From the NCBI RefSeq assembly GCF_000350225.1, contig NW_005179334.1, positions 62,001 to 126,000 on the forward strand: DNA of 64,000 nt, given 5' to 3'. The notes under the pieces are model-generated. The model saw nothing but the letters and a program-made list of their open reading frames with translations, was not told the DNA's origin and ran no database searches. Within the stretch, counting starts at the first letter, position 1; every line of letters starts with the position of its first letter. This document shows, in pieces, positions 10,999 through 20,339 of the stretch. This DNA comes from Chondrus crispus (lineage: Eukaryota; Rhodophyta; Florideophyceae; Gigartinales; Gigartinaceae). Position numbers and translations under genes: made by a program.

Positions 10999-11311
10999 TA
11001 ATGGATTGTCTGGGTGTACGGACGCGCGCGCGGTCGGCAAGAAAAAGGGCACGACCTCAGAAAGTTGCTGAGATCGATTCCCCCAAGCTGGAGCTCAGCT
11101 TGGGATTTTATGTTCAACTCGGACCCTGACCGGACCCCGGCTTGGACCGACCCCTGACCCTACGTTGGCGGGCCGAGCGTGGGTTGCTCTCCTCACTAGC
11201 GCACCCTGGGTAGACAAACTGATTGCAGGGTAACCCTTACTAATTTTTCCAAACCCTTACTAATTTTTCCAAACCCTTACTAATTTTCCCAAGAACTCGG
11301 GTGTCGCAACA
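10999..11311 (-). repeat. 3' LTR of the young gypsy element
   Basis: Read on the minus strand it runs from TGTTGCGACACCC to CAATCCATTA. It contains three tandem 20-bp units (11232-11291, unit AACCCTTACTAATTTTTCCA). By eye it is base for base the same as 15995-16307. Confidence 0.93.
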
Positions 11312-11491
11312 GCGCCCCATACGTCTTAGCACGCAAGAAATGAAGGCGTATTAAATGGAAGAAACCAGAGTTCGCTGACGTGTAGACCCATTCTCCTTGA
11401 TATCAGCGAAAAAATCTTTGACGAGAACTGGTACGTCTTCTGTGAGGGTGGAAAGAGCTACCCAGTCGGTCTCCTCATCAGTAAAACCTCT

Positions 11492-12946
11492 CTATTTGAC
11501 CTCCAACTCAACATTCCCCTGTTTACGGCGGATGTCGTCAAAACGTTCGATAACGAGGAGTTCGTTTTTCTGATACGACAGGTGTTCTTTCAGTTCTTCC
11601 GTAATTCCGTAGTCCTTGTTTTGAAAGAACTTTAGGCGACGCCCATGCACTTCTTCTTGCTTGCCAGTGAGCAGATGTTGAACGAGGAATATGTACTCCG
11701 ATTTGCATTCGACTACCCGAAATGGACCCTTCCAACGTAGAGACGGTTTTCGGCCTCTTTCGCCAGACAGCGTGCCGCGAAGAACGAAATCCCCTTCAGA
11801 AAAATTGATAGGGCGAACTCCTACTTTGCGATTGTAGGAGTCTACAGCTATTTGTCGTTTTTGAGTAGATTTTTCTGCTACATCTTTGTGCATACCATCC
11901 ATCGAAGCATGGATACGGTCGGCGTTAATCTTCTTCAGAACACGGACTTCGTTGATGGAATGGACAGATCGTATACTGCGACAAGAAATCGTGATTGAAG
12001 TCAGAGGAGAGTTCGGCGGCAGCTGTGTGAAGACGGTGAGAGGACACCGGCTACCTAGTCGTTGCAATTTAGAGTTATTGAGAGCCGACTGTACTATAGG
12101 CAGAACACTTGGCCAACAGCGTTGCGAGAGTTGGAACTCGGAGAGAAGAGCTCGTGTAGCTCTTAGTAGTTCTCTATCTACGACTTCTACTGTCCCGTTT
12201 GACCACGGACAGTACGCGAGAGTGAAGTGGTGGTTCGCCTTATAAGCGTCACGCAATAGGCTTACGAGTTCGTTCTTGAAATGGGTGCCGCGATCGGACA
12301 CCCATTGTGTTACGACACCGAATAGAGCAAACCATTCAATGAGGTGGTGTGCGGCGGTGTCCGCGTCTGTTGTCTTCGTAGGCTTGAGCCAAACTAACCC
12401 ACTGTGGTCGTCCTTAAGCACCAGGACGTACCTGAAATCGTTTTCTCCAGGAGACATATAGCAGAAATCGAAATGAAGAATCTTGTTTGGGAGCACAGCA
12501 TGGAGAGCGTGGCCAAGTGAACGAGGAACTATTTTCCCAGTGGTAGTGCAGGGACAGTGTAGACAGGAATGAACGAACTGCCTGATATCTTCGTTCATCT
12601 TCGGCCAGTTGAAGTGAGCCTTAACTGCTGCTGCTGTTACATTCGGACCTCGATGTCCACCCCATCCAGTATCGGCTGCAATGAGGACACGAATCTTGAT
12701 AAGCTCATCCTGGCTTGGTATCCATATGGTGTCCTTGTTCTTTATTAGTCCATGTCCAGTTTTATTGAATCCTTTTGGCGGCGATTCGGTCGACTTCTCC
12801 TGTGACGACTTTATATCGCCAAGTGATGGCCAATCCAATCTTCTGTCCAAACCTGGATTCACAAGGGCTAGTATTAAAGACTTGATTGTGGCAACACGCT
12901 TGACGTTGACATGCCTTTTGGGTTCAACTGCCCATCTAGTCAGCAT
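11492..12946 (-). CDS. Gypsy integrase region
   Basis: An open frame of about 484 codons. Residues near 95-140 carry the H-X-H...C-X2-C zinc-binding end of integrases (HRGPNVTAAAVKAHF, HSCLHCPC). The core follows with an aspartate in HFDFCYMS, a second in WVSDRGTHFKNE, and a glutamate after YCPWSNGTVEV. A C-terminal GPFRVVE region resembles the SH3-like tail of gypsy integrases. The enzyme inserts the cDNA into the host chromosome. It lies downstream of the RNase H segment, as in Ty3/gypsy. Confidence 0.88.
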   Translation of the reverse strand: MLTRWAVEPKRHVNVKRVATIKSLILALVNPGLDRRLDWPSLGDIKSSQEKSTESPPKGFNKTGHGLIKNKDTIWIPSQDELIKIRVLIAADTGWGGHRGPNVTAAAVKAHFNWPKMNEDIRQFVHSCLHCPCTTTGKIVPRSLGHALHAVLPNKILHFDFCYMSPGENDFRYVLVLKDDHSGLVWLKPTKTTDADTAAHHLIEWFALFGVVTQWVSDRGTHFKNELVSLLRDAYKANHHFTLAYCPWSNGTVEVVDRELLRATRALLSEFQLSQRCWPSVLPIVQSALNNSKLQRLGSRCPLTVFTQLPPNSPLTSITISCRSIRSVHSINEVRVLKKINADRIHASMDGMHKDVAEKSTQKRQIAVDSYNRKVGVRPINFSEGDFVLRGTLSGERGRKPSLRWKGPFRVVECKSEYIFLVQHLLTGKQEEVHGRRLKFFQNKDYGITEELKEHLSYQKNELLVIERFDDIRRKQGNVELEVK

Positions 12947-13040
12947 ATCAGCCCATACGTTGCGATCGCCTGGAAGATGTTCAACTACATAGCCAAAATG
13001 CGCTGAGATTGATTGCCCAGCGCATCAACTTAGTCGCTGT

Positions 13041-13682
13041 TTAACGTGAAAGGCTAGGATTATGTCCGTATGGGTCGTAAATATAAACCAAGTTGGCATG
13101 GTCCGTGAAGATACTTACGGTGTGTACCGTCACTAGGTAGTCTAAGCGACACATGGCTTCGACTATAGCGAATCCTTCCTTTTCTGGTACTGACCAGTTC
13201 ATTGTTCGCCCCTTGAACGCACCAGACAGAAAACAAAGAGGCTCGTGATGTTGGTCTTCTATTTGGACCCGTCGTTCATGGTCGGGGACCTGTGTAAGTA
13301 TAGCTGCCCAGTGGGTGTCCGATGCATCTGTGAAGAGACACATGGAATGTCCCCTCTTTGGGTGAGCAAGCTTGACTGAGGCGGCAAGTTGTGTTTTGAT
13401 GTTAGCGAAAGCTTCATCATGTCCGGCGCCCCACTCGTCGGCAATGGAAATTTTGCAAACTGCCAGCTTTGTTCGTTTTCCGGCCTTGGCGTATGCGGAT
13501 TCCAGTAGATTATGGAGAGGAGCGATTGTCACTGCGTATGCTGGTATACTGTTTCTCATCCAGTTGGTGCACATAGGAGTTGTTGAAGCTCGTCTGCCTT
13601 TGTCGGCCTTTGCATGGCCAACAGCGATTCGAAATTGCGCGGATGGTACTGTACGCCTTCTTTGGTAATGATGCGCCCGCAA
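13041..13682 (-). CDS. Gypsy RNase H region
   Basis: It contains the RNase H signature LFTDASDTHWAAIL, the connection segment with AFANIKTQL, the KEGFAIVEA block and an ending FTDHANLVYI typical of Ty3/gypsy RNase H. It lies between the RT and integrase parts of the young gypsy element. Confidence 0.85.
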   Translation of the reverse strand: MRAHHYQRRRTVPSAQFRIAVGHAKADKGRRASTTPMCTNWMRNSIPAYAVTIAPLHNLLESAYAKAGKRTKLAVCKISIADEWGAGHDEAFANIKTQLAASVKLAHPKRGHSMCLFTDASDTHWAAILTQVPDHERRVQIEDQHHEPLCFLSGAFKGRTMNWSVPEKEGFAIVEAMCRLDYLVTVHTVSIFTDHANLVYIYDPYGHNPSLSR

Positions 13683-15172
13683 AATTGCGCTGCATTAGTG
13701 AAGAGGAAACATTTTTCGGCATGTACCTTGACCCCCACTTCGGTGCATACGCGAAAAAATTCGCCCATGTGATCCAAAAGGGCTCGTTCATCCTTTGCGT
13801 AGAATAGAAAATCGTCGATCCATTGCAGCATGTTAATGACGCGTCCATCGAACTTTTCTTGAAGCAATGCTTGGAAATGGTTGCCAGAATCGGTACCTCC
13901 TTGAAGGAGTCGTTTTGATGAGTAAACGCCGATTGGTGTTTGGATTAACATGATCTCCTGACTTTCCTTGGACAGTGGTACCTGCCAATATCCGTGAGCG
14001 AGGTCCAGGTTTGCGAAACAAGTACTGCCTTCGATATCCTGAAGGTGTGACTCCAGGTGTGGCATCGCAGACGTAATTGGAACAGTCCTGGCGTTTGGTC
14101 CCTGCAGATCCACTGTAAAACGTAGCTTTGACGAGCCCGGTTTTGTAACTGCGAGCGCAGGACTAGCCCAACATGCCTTCGGGTTTTTGTAGATAGCTTC
14201 CACCGCTTCCAGCTCTTTGATTGTTCGCACGATAAAATCGCGTTGTTGAGAGGCATATCGACGTTGAGGGGAGCGATATGGGTGAGCATTCTCGACAAGG
14301 GTGCTCCGAAGTGGCTCGACTTTAGCTGGAGGATCAGGACCCAGTTTGATACGAAAAATATCTCGGTAATCCTCCAGCATCTTGGTGAGGCGCGATAGCC
14401 CTTCTTCTGTAAGTCCATTGCTCTGGGCTTCGCCGAGCATCTTGGAAAAAGCAGAATCGATGGAGTCTTTCGAATCTTTGCCTATACCGGAGGCTAATGC
14501 TTCTGGTAATTCGATTGGGTCGTCGTCAGTTGATTGGTAGGCGAGTCCCCTGTAGTTCAGCGTCAAGAACTCAGCGTGTCCAGATTTTATGTTGGAGATG
14601 TCCTGATTGTGAACGACTTCACGGACTTGTTTCAGGTGTTGGTGAAGATTGAAACCGATTGCTTTCAAAAAAGGGCGCCCCAAAAGCACCTCGTTCATTT
14701 CTTGGTCGGTTACGAGGAACTCGATCCCACGGATACGAACAGGGATATTAGAGCCCGGTAAGAAAATGGTGATGGAAAGAACTACCGAGCGTGACGCTGA
14801 GAACTTTACAGTAAGGTCGGTTTTGAAGGCGCTCTCTAAAACCATGGGTGAGTCAAATTTTTTGATGTTGATAGTGGTATCCGCTGTTGAAAGCTTGGCG
14901 GCTGTTGCCGCAGAGATCGCGCTGAAATCTGCCCCCGTGTCGCCGAGAGCGATAGCCGAGACCTTGTCTTCGATTAGGATTCGGTACCGTCCTTCTTCAG
15001 CATTTGGCGGTTGGGTTATATCGGTGTACGCGTTAATAGATTTAGAGGATTTATTTTTCTTATTTGAGTCGTAGAAATCTTTAAAAAGCTGCTTCTTCTC
15101 TTCAGGGGACGTATTGATGCAATCTTTGAGACGATGCGTTCCGTCGCAATTTGGGTTTAGACAACCGTCAGT
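13556..15172 (-). CDS. Gypsy protease and reverse transcriptase
   Basis: The segment begins with a CCHC-like cluster (CLNPNCDGTHRLKDC), followed by the aspartic protease active site LGDTGADFSAIS near 14,940 and its LLGRPFL flap-side motif. The reverse transcriptase follows: PALAVTKPGSSKLRFTVDL, CFANLDLAHGYWQVPL, and the catalytic QWIDDFLFYA, in which the usual Y of YXDD is W. The protein copies the element RNA into DNA after processing. The gag-like frame lies just upstream in the same register. Confidence 0.87.
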   Translation of the reverse strand, partial: TDGCLNPNCDGTHRLKDCINTSPEEKKQLFKDFYDSNKKNKSSKSINAYTDITQPPNAEEGRYRILIEDKVSAIALGDTGADFSAISAATAAKLSTADTTINIKKFDSPMVLESAFKTDLTVKFSASRSVVLSITIFLPGSNIPVRIRGIEFLVTDQEMNEVLLGRPFLKAIGFNLHQHLKQVREVVHNQDISNIKSGHAEFLTLNYRGLAYQSTDDDPIELPEALASGIGKDSKDSIDSAFSKMLGEAQSNGLTEEGLSRLTKMLEDYRDIFRIKLGPDPPAKVEPLRSTLVENAHPYRSPQRRYASQQRDFIVRTIKELEAVEAIYKNPKACWASPALAVTKPGSSKLRFTVDLQGPNARTVPITSAMPHLESHLQDIEGSTCFANLDLAHGYWQVPLSKESQEIMLIQTPIGVYSSKRLLQGGTDSGNHFQALLQEKFDGRVINMLQWIDDFLFYAKDERALLDHMGEFFRVCTEVGVKVHAEKCFLFTNAAQFCGRIITKEGVQYHPRNFESLLAMQRPTKADELQQLLCAPTG

Positions 15173-15937
15173 TCATTGCTTCGATTCTACATCTTTGCGT
15201 TGGCCTCTCTTGCCCGAACCTTCACCATACTTTTGCTTTTTAATGTTCTTCTCGACATCAGCTCCACGACCACTTTCGCGGTCATGTTTCTTGTTCTGCT
15301 TCATTCCGAGGATTGCTTCCTCGAAATCTCGAGCAAGAACTGCTTGCGCAACAGGATGCTTCTTGAAATGCGCGATAGAGCCGCGCTCATCCTTAGACCA
15401 ATATTTGCGTTCGTACTTGATCTTCTTGCGCAGGATAGCTCGCTCTACCTTTTCTTGTAACATGTCGATTACCTTAGTTGAATTCTCACAGTCTTTGAGA
15501 ACATCGGACGCATTTTGCTGATCAAGCGCGCGGACAGCATCGACACAGAAAGTGAGAGCAGCACCAGCCGGATCTTCGTTGCATAATTTGTACTTGACAG
15601 AATTCACGGCGGTCTTGAGTCTGGTTCCAATACCGCGAGAAGACATGGCGAGTTGGGCGTCAAACCAGTCTTTGACTTCTTCCGTAGTCGCTTTTTCCAC
15701 AGAGGACGCTCCTTTTATTTCACCCATGATGCATAAGGCATGGAGAAGGTTGTCGTCCATGCAGTCACGGATTGACGCCATCTTGATTTGGTTGTCTTCA
15801 CCTCTTTCCTTATTCACGTCGGAAACTTTTCGTGAATACATCGAATACTTTGTTTCGAATTCGATAAGGTCAGGTTGCGTCAGTTTCGTAATTTTCGGAG
15901 CCTGTATGAAGCTAACCAGCCCATAGTCCGATGCCAT
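15173..15937 (-). CDS. Gypsy gag-like protein
   Basis: About 254 aa starting from the ATG at 15935-15937, just inside the 5' LTR. It begins MASDYGLVSFIQAPK and is a helical, lysine-rich protein without a named motif. The C-terminus is strongly basic (KKHDRESGRGADV, GEGSGKRGQRKD), as expected for an RNA-binding Gag. The longer upstream frame starts within the LTR and is less likely to be the real start. Confidence 0.75.
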   Translation of the reverse strand: MASDYGLVSFIQAPKITKLTQPDLIEFETKYSMYSRKVSDVNKERGEDNQIKMASIRDCMDDNLLHALCIMGEIKGASSVEKATTEEVKDWFDAQLAMSSRGIGTRLKTAVNSVKYKLCNEDPAGAALTFCVDAVRALDQQNASDVLKDCENSTKVIDMLQEKVERAILRKKIKYERKYWSKDERGSIAHFKKHPVAQAVLARDFEEAILGMKQNKKHDRESGRGADVEKNIKKQKYGEGSGKRGQRKDVESKQ

Positions 15938-15994
15938 GTTCACGCAAACGACGCGTCGCCACCCGCACAAAATGCTCTTAGAACTAAAGCGCTG

Positions 15995-16307
15995 TAATGG
16001 ATTGTCTGGGTGTACGGACGCGCGCGCGGTCGGCAAGAAAAAGGGCACGACCTCAGAAAGTTGCTGAGATCGATTCCCCCAAGCTGGAGCTCAGCTTGGG
16101 ATTTTATGTTCAACTCGGACCCTGACCGGACCCCGGCTTGGACCGACCCCTGACCCTACGTTGGCGGGCCGAGCGTGGGTTGCTCTCCTCACTAGCGCAC
16201 CCTGGGTAGACAAACTGATTGCAGGGTAACCCTTACTAATTTTTCCAAACCCTTACTAATTTTTCCAAACCCTTACTAATTTTCCCAAGAACTCGGGTGT
16301 CGCAACA
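15995..16307 (-). repeat. 5' LTR of the young gypsy element
   Basis: 313 bp, the same as the other LTR as far as can be read, including the three 20-bp tandem units. The right flank GTCTT (16308-16312) repeats the left flank of the element. Confidence 0.93.
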
Positions 16308-16312
16308 GTCTT

Positions 16313-17356
16313 GCTACCTCGGCGGGACTTTAAACCATAGATGAATAGAAGAAACGTCCGGAAGAATGTCTAGCGTTGCCTAAGCACATTAAATCGAGTT
16401 AATGTGGGCAGATTGACACAAGATATAAATAGTTTTACGAGGGTGCGTCAAACAATTATGTCTCTCGCAAGATGCCTTAAGGGAAGTTGTGGCCTGGCGA
16501 CGGTATTACAGGTCCCCCAGACTGCGAATAGAGCCCTCGCATGAGTCAAATGACATCATCCAGCTTACTTTTTTTGCTAATGGTGGGAGGCTCGCTTCGG
16601 AAAGCACGTCGGCTTACCATGAAGACAAGACGAGATGGCCAAACAGGCGTGCAGATGAGCGGCTACACAAGGATGGAAGTTGCAAGGGTACGTCACACCA
16701 TAGCAAACCCCCTGTTCTGTCACTGCGAATCCACCTTCTCTACGACTGGGCAGTTGCTGTCACGAAGGACAAGTTCTTGCAATACCCAAACCAACAATGC
16801 TACGGTCTCACACTGTACGAGACTTCTGTTCACACTCCCTGACGGTGTTCATACAGCCAAATTGTCACTCCTGCTTTTTGAGGATTTTGTTCATGTGAGA
16901 TCCTGTTCTTTCGAACTCCTCTGAATCCCCCTATTCCCATTCCTGGTCCTATACATACCTCGCGTTGGATGAATTTTTCATCTGCGTATTTCCATTACCC
17001 GCAAATTAAACAAAGTCAGGGGATGCTCAACGGAACATTTGATTCAAACAAGCAAACGTCGTGGCATCGGCGTCCAACAACGGCCGAAACCCACTGCTTG
17101 TAGTGCGCATACAGCCCGACCCGATATATAAAAATTTGTTAGGATGTCACTCTCAGTATTGACGGGGCATCTAGTTAGCAATGAACGGGGAGCGCAACAA
17201 TCCAGCGGCACTCTCTTTCATTCACCGGGAGATCTTGCTTGTCAACTCGCAATTTTGCTGTGACAACACTTGATCAAATGTTACTCTCAATCCAACAAGC
17301 CGACTCACGTTTCGCGGAAGATGGCACGAAAAATGACTAAACGCATGCCCTTGTTC
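16313..17356. other. Intergenic, nothing recognised
   Basis: Several short frames exist but none has recognisable domains or coding character. No repeat termini are seen. This may be ordinary host spacer upstream of the duplicated block. Confidence 0.45.
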
Positions 17357-17940
17357 AGCTCCTACTCCAAGGCTTTATGCTTTACAGACGGTCCTCGTAC
17401 AACTCGTGCGGCAGCAAGGACAGACTTTGTCGCGCCTTTAACGTAGCTGCGCATCATGCTTCGAAGACAGAGGAAAGCGATTTGTCTTCTATACTTGTAC
17501 TGTCAAACCAAAACCGTCATTACAGCCCCAGATTATCTGAGTGTGTAGTGGCGGTTTTGTTTGACCGTGACATGCCCTGGGTATGCTTACTTTGCAAACA
17601 TGGTTGTTCCTTGTTTCCCTGGACTGAACTGATCCATGTGAAGCATAGAACAGAGACCTGAATTTGTGATGGCACCCCTTCCACTTTCAAGGTCGCGTGC
17701 GCTGGGACGGGCCAAAAAATGAACGAATTGCTTTGCATTCGTTCATTTTTTGGCCCGTCCACTCGTTTTCAATTTCATGCATTGCTGTCCGGGATGATAC
17801 GAGGACCGCACCTTCACCGCACAGAGCCTTTCGCTGTTGGCAGTCCCAGTGCCTGTTTCTATGCGGTTTTGAATGGACGCTTCGCGTGATCACGCACGAG
17901 GCCCCAGTCGAGAAAAAGAGAGTACCAAGTTATAGCCCTT
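17357..17940 (+). repeat. Duplicated promoter-side segment (copy 1)
   Basis: Two blocks match the region 43,390-45,885 in reverse orientation: about 17,357-17,600 (shared TTTAACGTAGCTGCGCATCAT and GACCGTGACATGCCCTGGGTA) and about 17,660-17,940 (shared GGACGGGCCAAAAAATGAAC and GAGGACCGCACCTTCA). In the other copy the two blocks are about 2 kb apart because of extra sequence. The second block ends at the TATA box of the VPS62-like gene, so it is probably promoter-proximal host DNA that was duplicated with the gene. Confidence 0.75.
17705..17760. repeat. Perfect hairpin, 24-bp arms
   Basis: The arm at 17705-17728 begins GGACGGGCCAAAAAATGAAC. An 8-nt spacer TGCTTTGC follows, then the exact reverse complement at 17737-17760. 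The related sequence near 43,540-43,600 has only one arm, so the second arm was added in this copy. Confidence 0.95.
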
Positions 17941-17945
17941 GCAGC

Positions 17946-17952
17946 TATATAG
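17946..17952 (+). promoter_or_regulatory. TATA box of the VPS62-like gene
   Basis: TATATAG lies 79 bp upstream of the ATG at 18031, a suitable distance for a short 5' leader. The motif region is partly kept upstream of the broken second copy. Confidence 0.6.
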
Positions 17953-18030
17953 ATACATCTCGAGATTGGATCACAATTTGCAGGTTCACTCTCACAGCCT
18001 CATCGAGATCTCTACTTGCTACCTCCCCAA

Positions 18031-19365
18031 ATGGCTCTAGGCAGTTCGTTTTTCTCGTTTCTTGCTTTCTTCTTTGTCGGGGTCAGCATCACCGCACTTG
18101 CAGACGGCCAGGCATGGTCCTTGTCTTACGACCAGCGCCGTCAGTTCTTGAGATATTATGCCCCATTGCTATTCAAACGCGCAGACGAAAGCTCGGAGCG
18201 CAGAGGGTACGACTGGCTCACCAACTTCGACTTTGACAGCGACAAGGACTTTTCGAACAACAAAGAAAACTGGGAGGATCTCAACAGTTTCATCGATGGC
18301 TCTTCCCACTCGGACTGGAATATCCGCCCGACGATGTACACATCCATGATCGAGTACATGACTGAAGATGGGACGCAGAAAGAGGCAACGTTGTTGTATC
18401 ACGTCTACCACGCCAAGCAGGACCGGTCAATCCATGACTGGGAAAGGATAGAAGTTCGCCTGATGGGTATCACTGGCGACCCGGGTTCCGGCGAAACAGC
18501 GGTGTACGTGGTCATCACAGAACATTCTGACGACACTATACGTCGACGCGGGGATGGAGACCTGAACTTCATGAGTACAGGTTCTGGGTCGCACCCGATG
18601 ATATGGCAAGCCGAGCAGCGAAAGGAGCGCAATCTTTTTGGAATTATGACCGGCTTCTACGGGGGCGAGCTGCACTTTGTGGAAGATGCCTTTGACACGG
18701 TCTCAAGACACGTCGCTTCAGACGACAAGGCTGAAGTCGATGTGAACGGCGATGACGAAAAGAACGTTCACTACATATTCGTCCCACAAGATGACAGCGA
18801 AGCCGTGTCATACTGGAACGCTCAGACTCTGACACAATCAAACGCAAACGACTTGCAGCACGGCAAAGACCGCGACGGGCTTACATTTAGCAATATACCG
18901 CGAATCAAGTACGAGCTGCAGGACCTCGCCGACATATTCCCGACGCACTGGTCCGGCGGGCGCTACAGCGTGCACTGGGGCACGGAGTCGTCACGCAGGG
19001 TTTACTTGGAGGAGCCGCTTGCGGGAGGGATTGACGGCGGCCCCCCGGTGCCGACAGGCCTACAGACGTTTTACGCACGCTCGCTGGACGATGAAGACGA
19101 GGACGAGGACAGGAGCGGGTACCCCACGAAGTCGTGGTTCTGGGGCTTCTATCGGCTTGACGGGGGGGCTGACACGGATGCTGCTTGGTCCGACCCGGAG
19201 CGCATAGCGGCTAATGGAGACCCAAGCAGTTTGGAGGAGTCGTACTTTAGACAGCACGACTTTTTCTCGCATGACGGAAACGTCGGAGGTGGGCGATGGC
19301 TTCCACAGGGCTGGCACCTGGAGGAGAATGGCGGGTTTGATGGTAGGTGGGTTCAGCTTTTTTAG
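18031..19365 (+). CDS. Secreted VPS62/DUF946-like protein
   Basis: A 444-aa intronless gene starting at the first ATG after a TATA box. Residues 1 to about 25 form a signal peptide (FFSFLAFFFVGVSITALA), so the protein should enter the secretory route. The body begins with YAPLLFKRADE and has the motif SIHDWERIEV (His at about 135), followed by a VVITEHSDD strand, which I associate with the VPS62/DUF946 family. The biochemical role of that family is poorly defined. An acidic run (DDEDEDED) lies near residue 355. The zinc-finger gene stands tail to tail downstream. A broken inverted copy lies at 34502-35836. The family call is from memory of motifs, not a search. Confidence 0.8.
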   Translation: MALGSSFFSFLAFFFVGVSITALADGQAWSLSYDQRRQFLRYYAPLLFKRADESSERRGYDWLTNFDFDSDKDFSNNKENWEDLNSFIDGSSHSDWNIRPTMYTSMIEYMTEDGTQKEATLLYHVYHAKQDRSIHDWERIEVRLMGITGDPGSGETAVYVVITEHSDDTIRRRGDGDLNFMSTGSGSHPMIWQAEQRKERNLFGIMTGFYGGELHFVEDAFDTVSRHVASDDKAEVDVNGDDEKNVHYIFVPQDDSEAVSYWNAQTLTQSNANDLQHGKDRDGLTFSNIPRIKYELQDLADIFPTHWSGGRYSVHWGTESSRRVYLEEPLAGGIDGGPPVPTGLQTFYARSLDDEDEDEDRSGYPTKSWFWGFYRLDGGADTDAAWSDPERIAANGDPSSLEESYFRQHDFFSHDGNVGGGRWLPQGWHLEENGGFDGRWVQLF

Positions 19366-19771
19366 AGCTGCAGTATGATGATCGGTCCTTTTCGAATTGA
19401 AAACTGGGACTGGTCCTAGGTTTTATGTGTCTGTTGCTCCGGAGCCGTCTTTAACATTAGGTAAATAATTCCTTGCAGCTACTTCTTTCTCTAGTCATGC
19501 ATTTACATCATTCTCTTTCGTTTGCTTGTTGCTTCGCAGGACGTTGTCCTTTTGCTTTGGTGTCTTTAATTCACGTTGTGCTCCTGCACAAACCAATTGT
19601 CACGTCTCACGAAGTGTCGCGACGCAAGCCGTTGTTCTCACCACATGATATTCGTTAGTTTCAAAACTATTCTTTTAATCAAGTAGTGCCACATACTTCA
19701 GGAAAAGGGTGACTTTTATTCTTATTAAATACCGACACGTCTATACTCTTGAAACCTTGAGAAAGAACAAC
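19366..19771. other. Shared 3' region of two convergent genes
   Basis: About 400 bp between the stop of the VPS62-like gene and the end of the zinc-finger gene on the minus strand. It should hold both polyadenylation sites. On the minus strand an AATAAAAGT-type signal lies at about 19,710-19,725, matching the one behind the intact zinc-finger copy. The segment is conserved in the inverted copy at 34,092-34,501. Confidence 0.55.
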
Positions 19772-20212
19772 TCATGAGCAACGCTGCCTCCTGTTCGAAT
19801 TCCTGCTGCCCTCCCCATGATTTTTCTCCACATGATTGGACAAAGTCCACTGCCTGCTATAAGACTTGTCACATTGTGGACAGTCGAAGCGCTTACTGTT
19901 ATGGATGTCGTTTTCGTGTCTCCTTAGCTGAGATTTCTCGAAAAGACTCGCTTCGCACCCTGAGGCCTCACACTCATACCGTCGTTACCTCCTATGCACA
20001 CTCTGCCAATGGCTTTCCTTTGCGCTTGCATTCACAAATAAAAACTCACAGCCTGGCACGTCGCACTTCAAATATCCGTTGCTCCCCCGTTCCTTGTAGC
20101 CTCGCTCTCGTCGCTTTAGAGCTTCGTCTGCAATAAATAGCGAATTGACGTGAGAGCTCCTGTACTCCTTAGCAATTTCCTTTCGTGGTTTCGATGAGCG
20201 GCCCCTTTCCAT
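19772..20212 (-). pseudogene. C2H2 zinc-finger gene, copy 1, broken
   Basis: The full 147-codon length of the intact copy at 33651-34091 is alignable. It starts MERGRSSKPRKEIAKEY, and finger 1 is CX4CX12HX4H. After residue 75 an in-frame TAA (19985-19987) replaces the lysine codon that follows HR in the other copy, and the frame then continues normally through fingers 2 and 3. Truncation after one finger would probably abolish DNA binding. The promoter TATA box at 20321-20331 is still present. This is either a recent pseudogene or a gene for a 75-aa one-finger product. Confidence 0.85.
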
Positions 20213-20320
20213 TTTTGTTGTTTTCGGTAACTTTTATCACTCGTGATGACTTGAATGTGTTTTATCTTACAGGAAGAAGTGCAACTGTGCTTCGTTTGGA
20301 GAAGGCAAGAATTGACTCAT

Positions 20321-20331
20321 CCTTATATATA
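20321..20331 (-). promoter_or_regulatory. TATA box of zinc-finger copy 1
   Basis: TATATATAAGG on the minus strand, 109 bp upstream of the ATG. It is also found at the same place upstream of the intact copy (33531-33540). Confidence 0.65.
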
Positions 20332-20339
20332 CCTGTCAA

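Larger units (their letters stand above)
10999..16307 (-). mobile_element. Young Ty3/gypsy element, nearly whole
   Basis: A 5.3-kb element on the minus strand with 313-bp LTRs that look identical by eye (10999-11311 and 15995-16307), flanked by GTCTT (10994-10998 and 16308-16312). Minus-strand order is: gag-like gene, CCHC-like knuckle, aspartic protease (DTGAD near 14,940), RT with a QWIDDFLF-type YXDD box near 13,820, RNase H, integrase with a zinc-binding N-terminus and D,D,E core, and a basic C-terminus. Matching LTRs and an intact duplication point to a very recent insertion. It looks close to whole, with only about one to three breaks. Confidence 0.93.

Noticed and set aside
11232-11291. 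Three 20-bp tandem units considered as a CRISPR or minisatellite
   Set aside because: There are no spacers, and the units are part of a gypsy LTR, identical in both LTRs.
16541-16924. Plus-strand 127-aa frame
   Set aside because: It has no motif, no promoter or polyadenylation context, and it overlaps another frame of similar quality.
19774-20136. Plus-strand 120-aa frame rich in Ser/Cys/His
   Set aside because: It is the antisense of the zinc-finger gene copy. The same shadow appears opposite the intact copy at 33727-34089.
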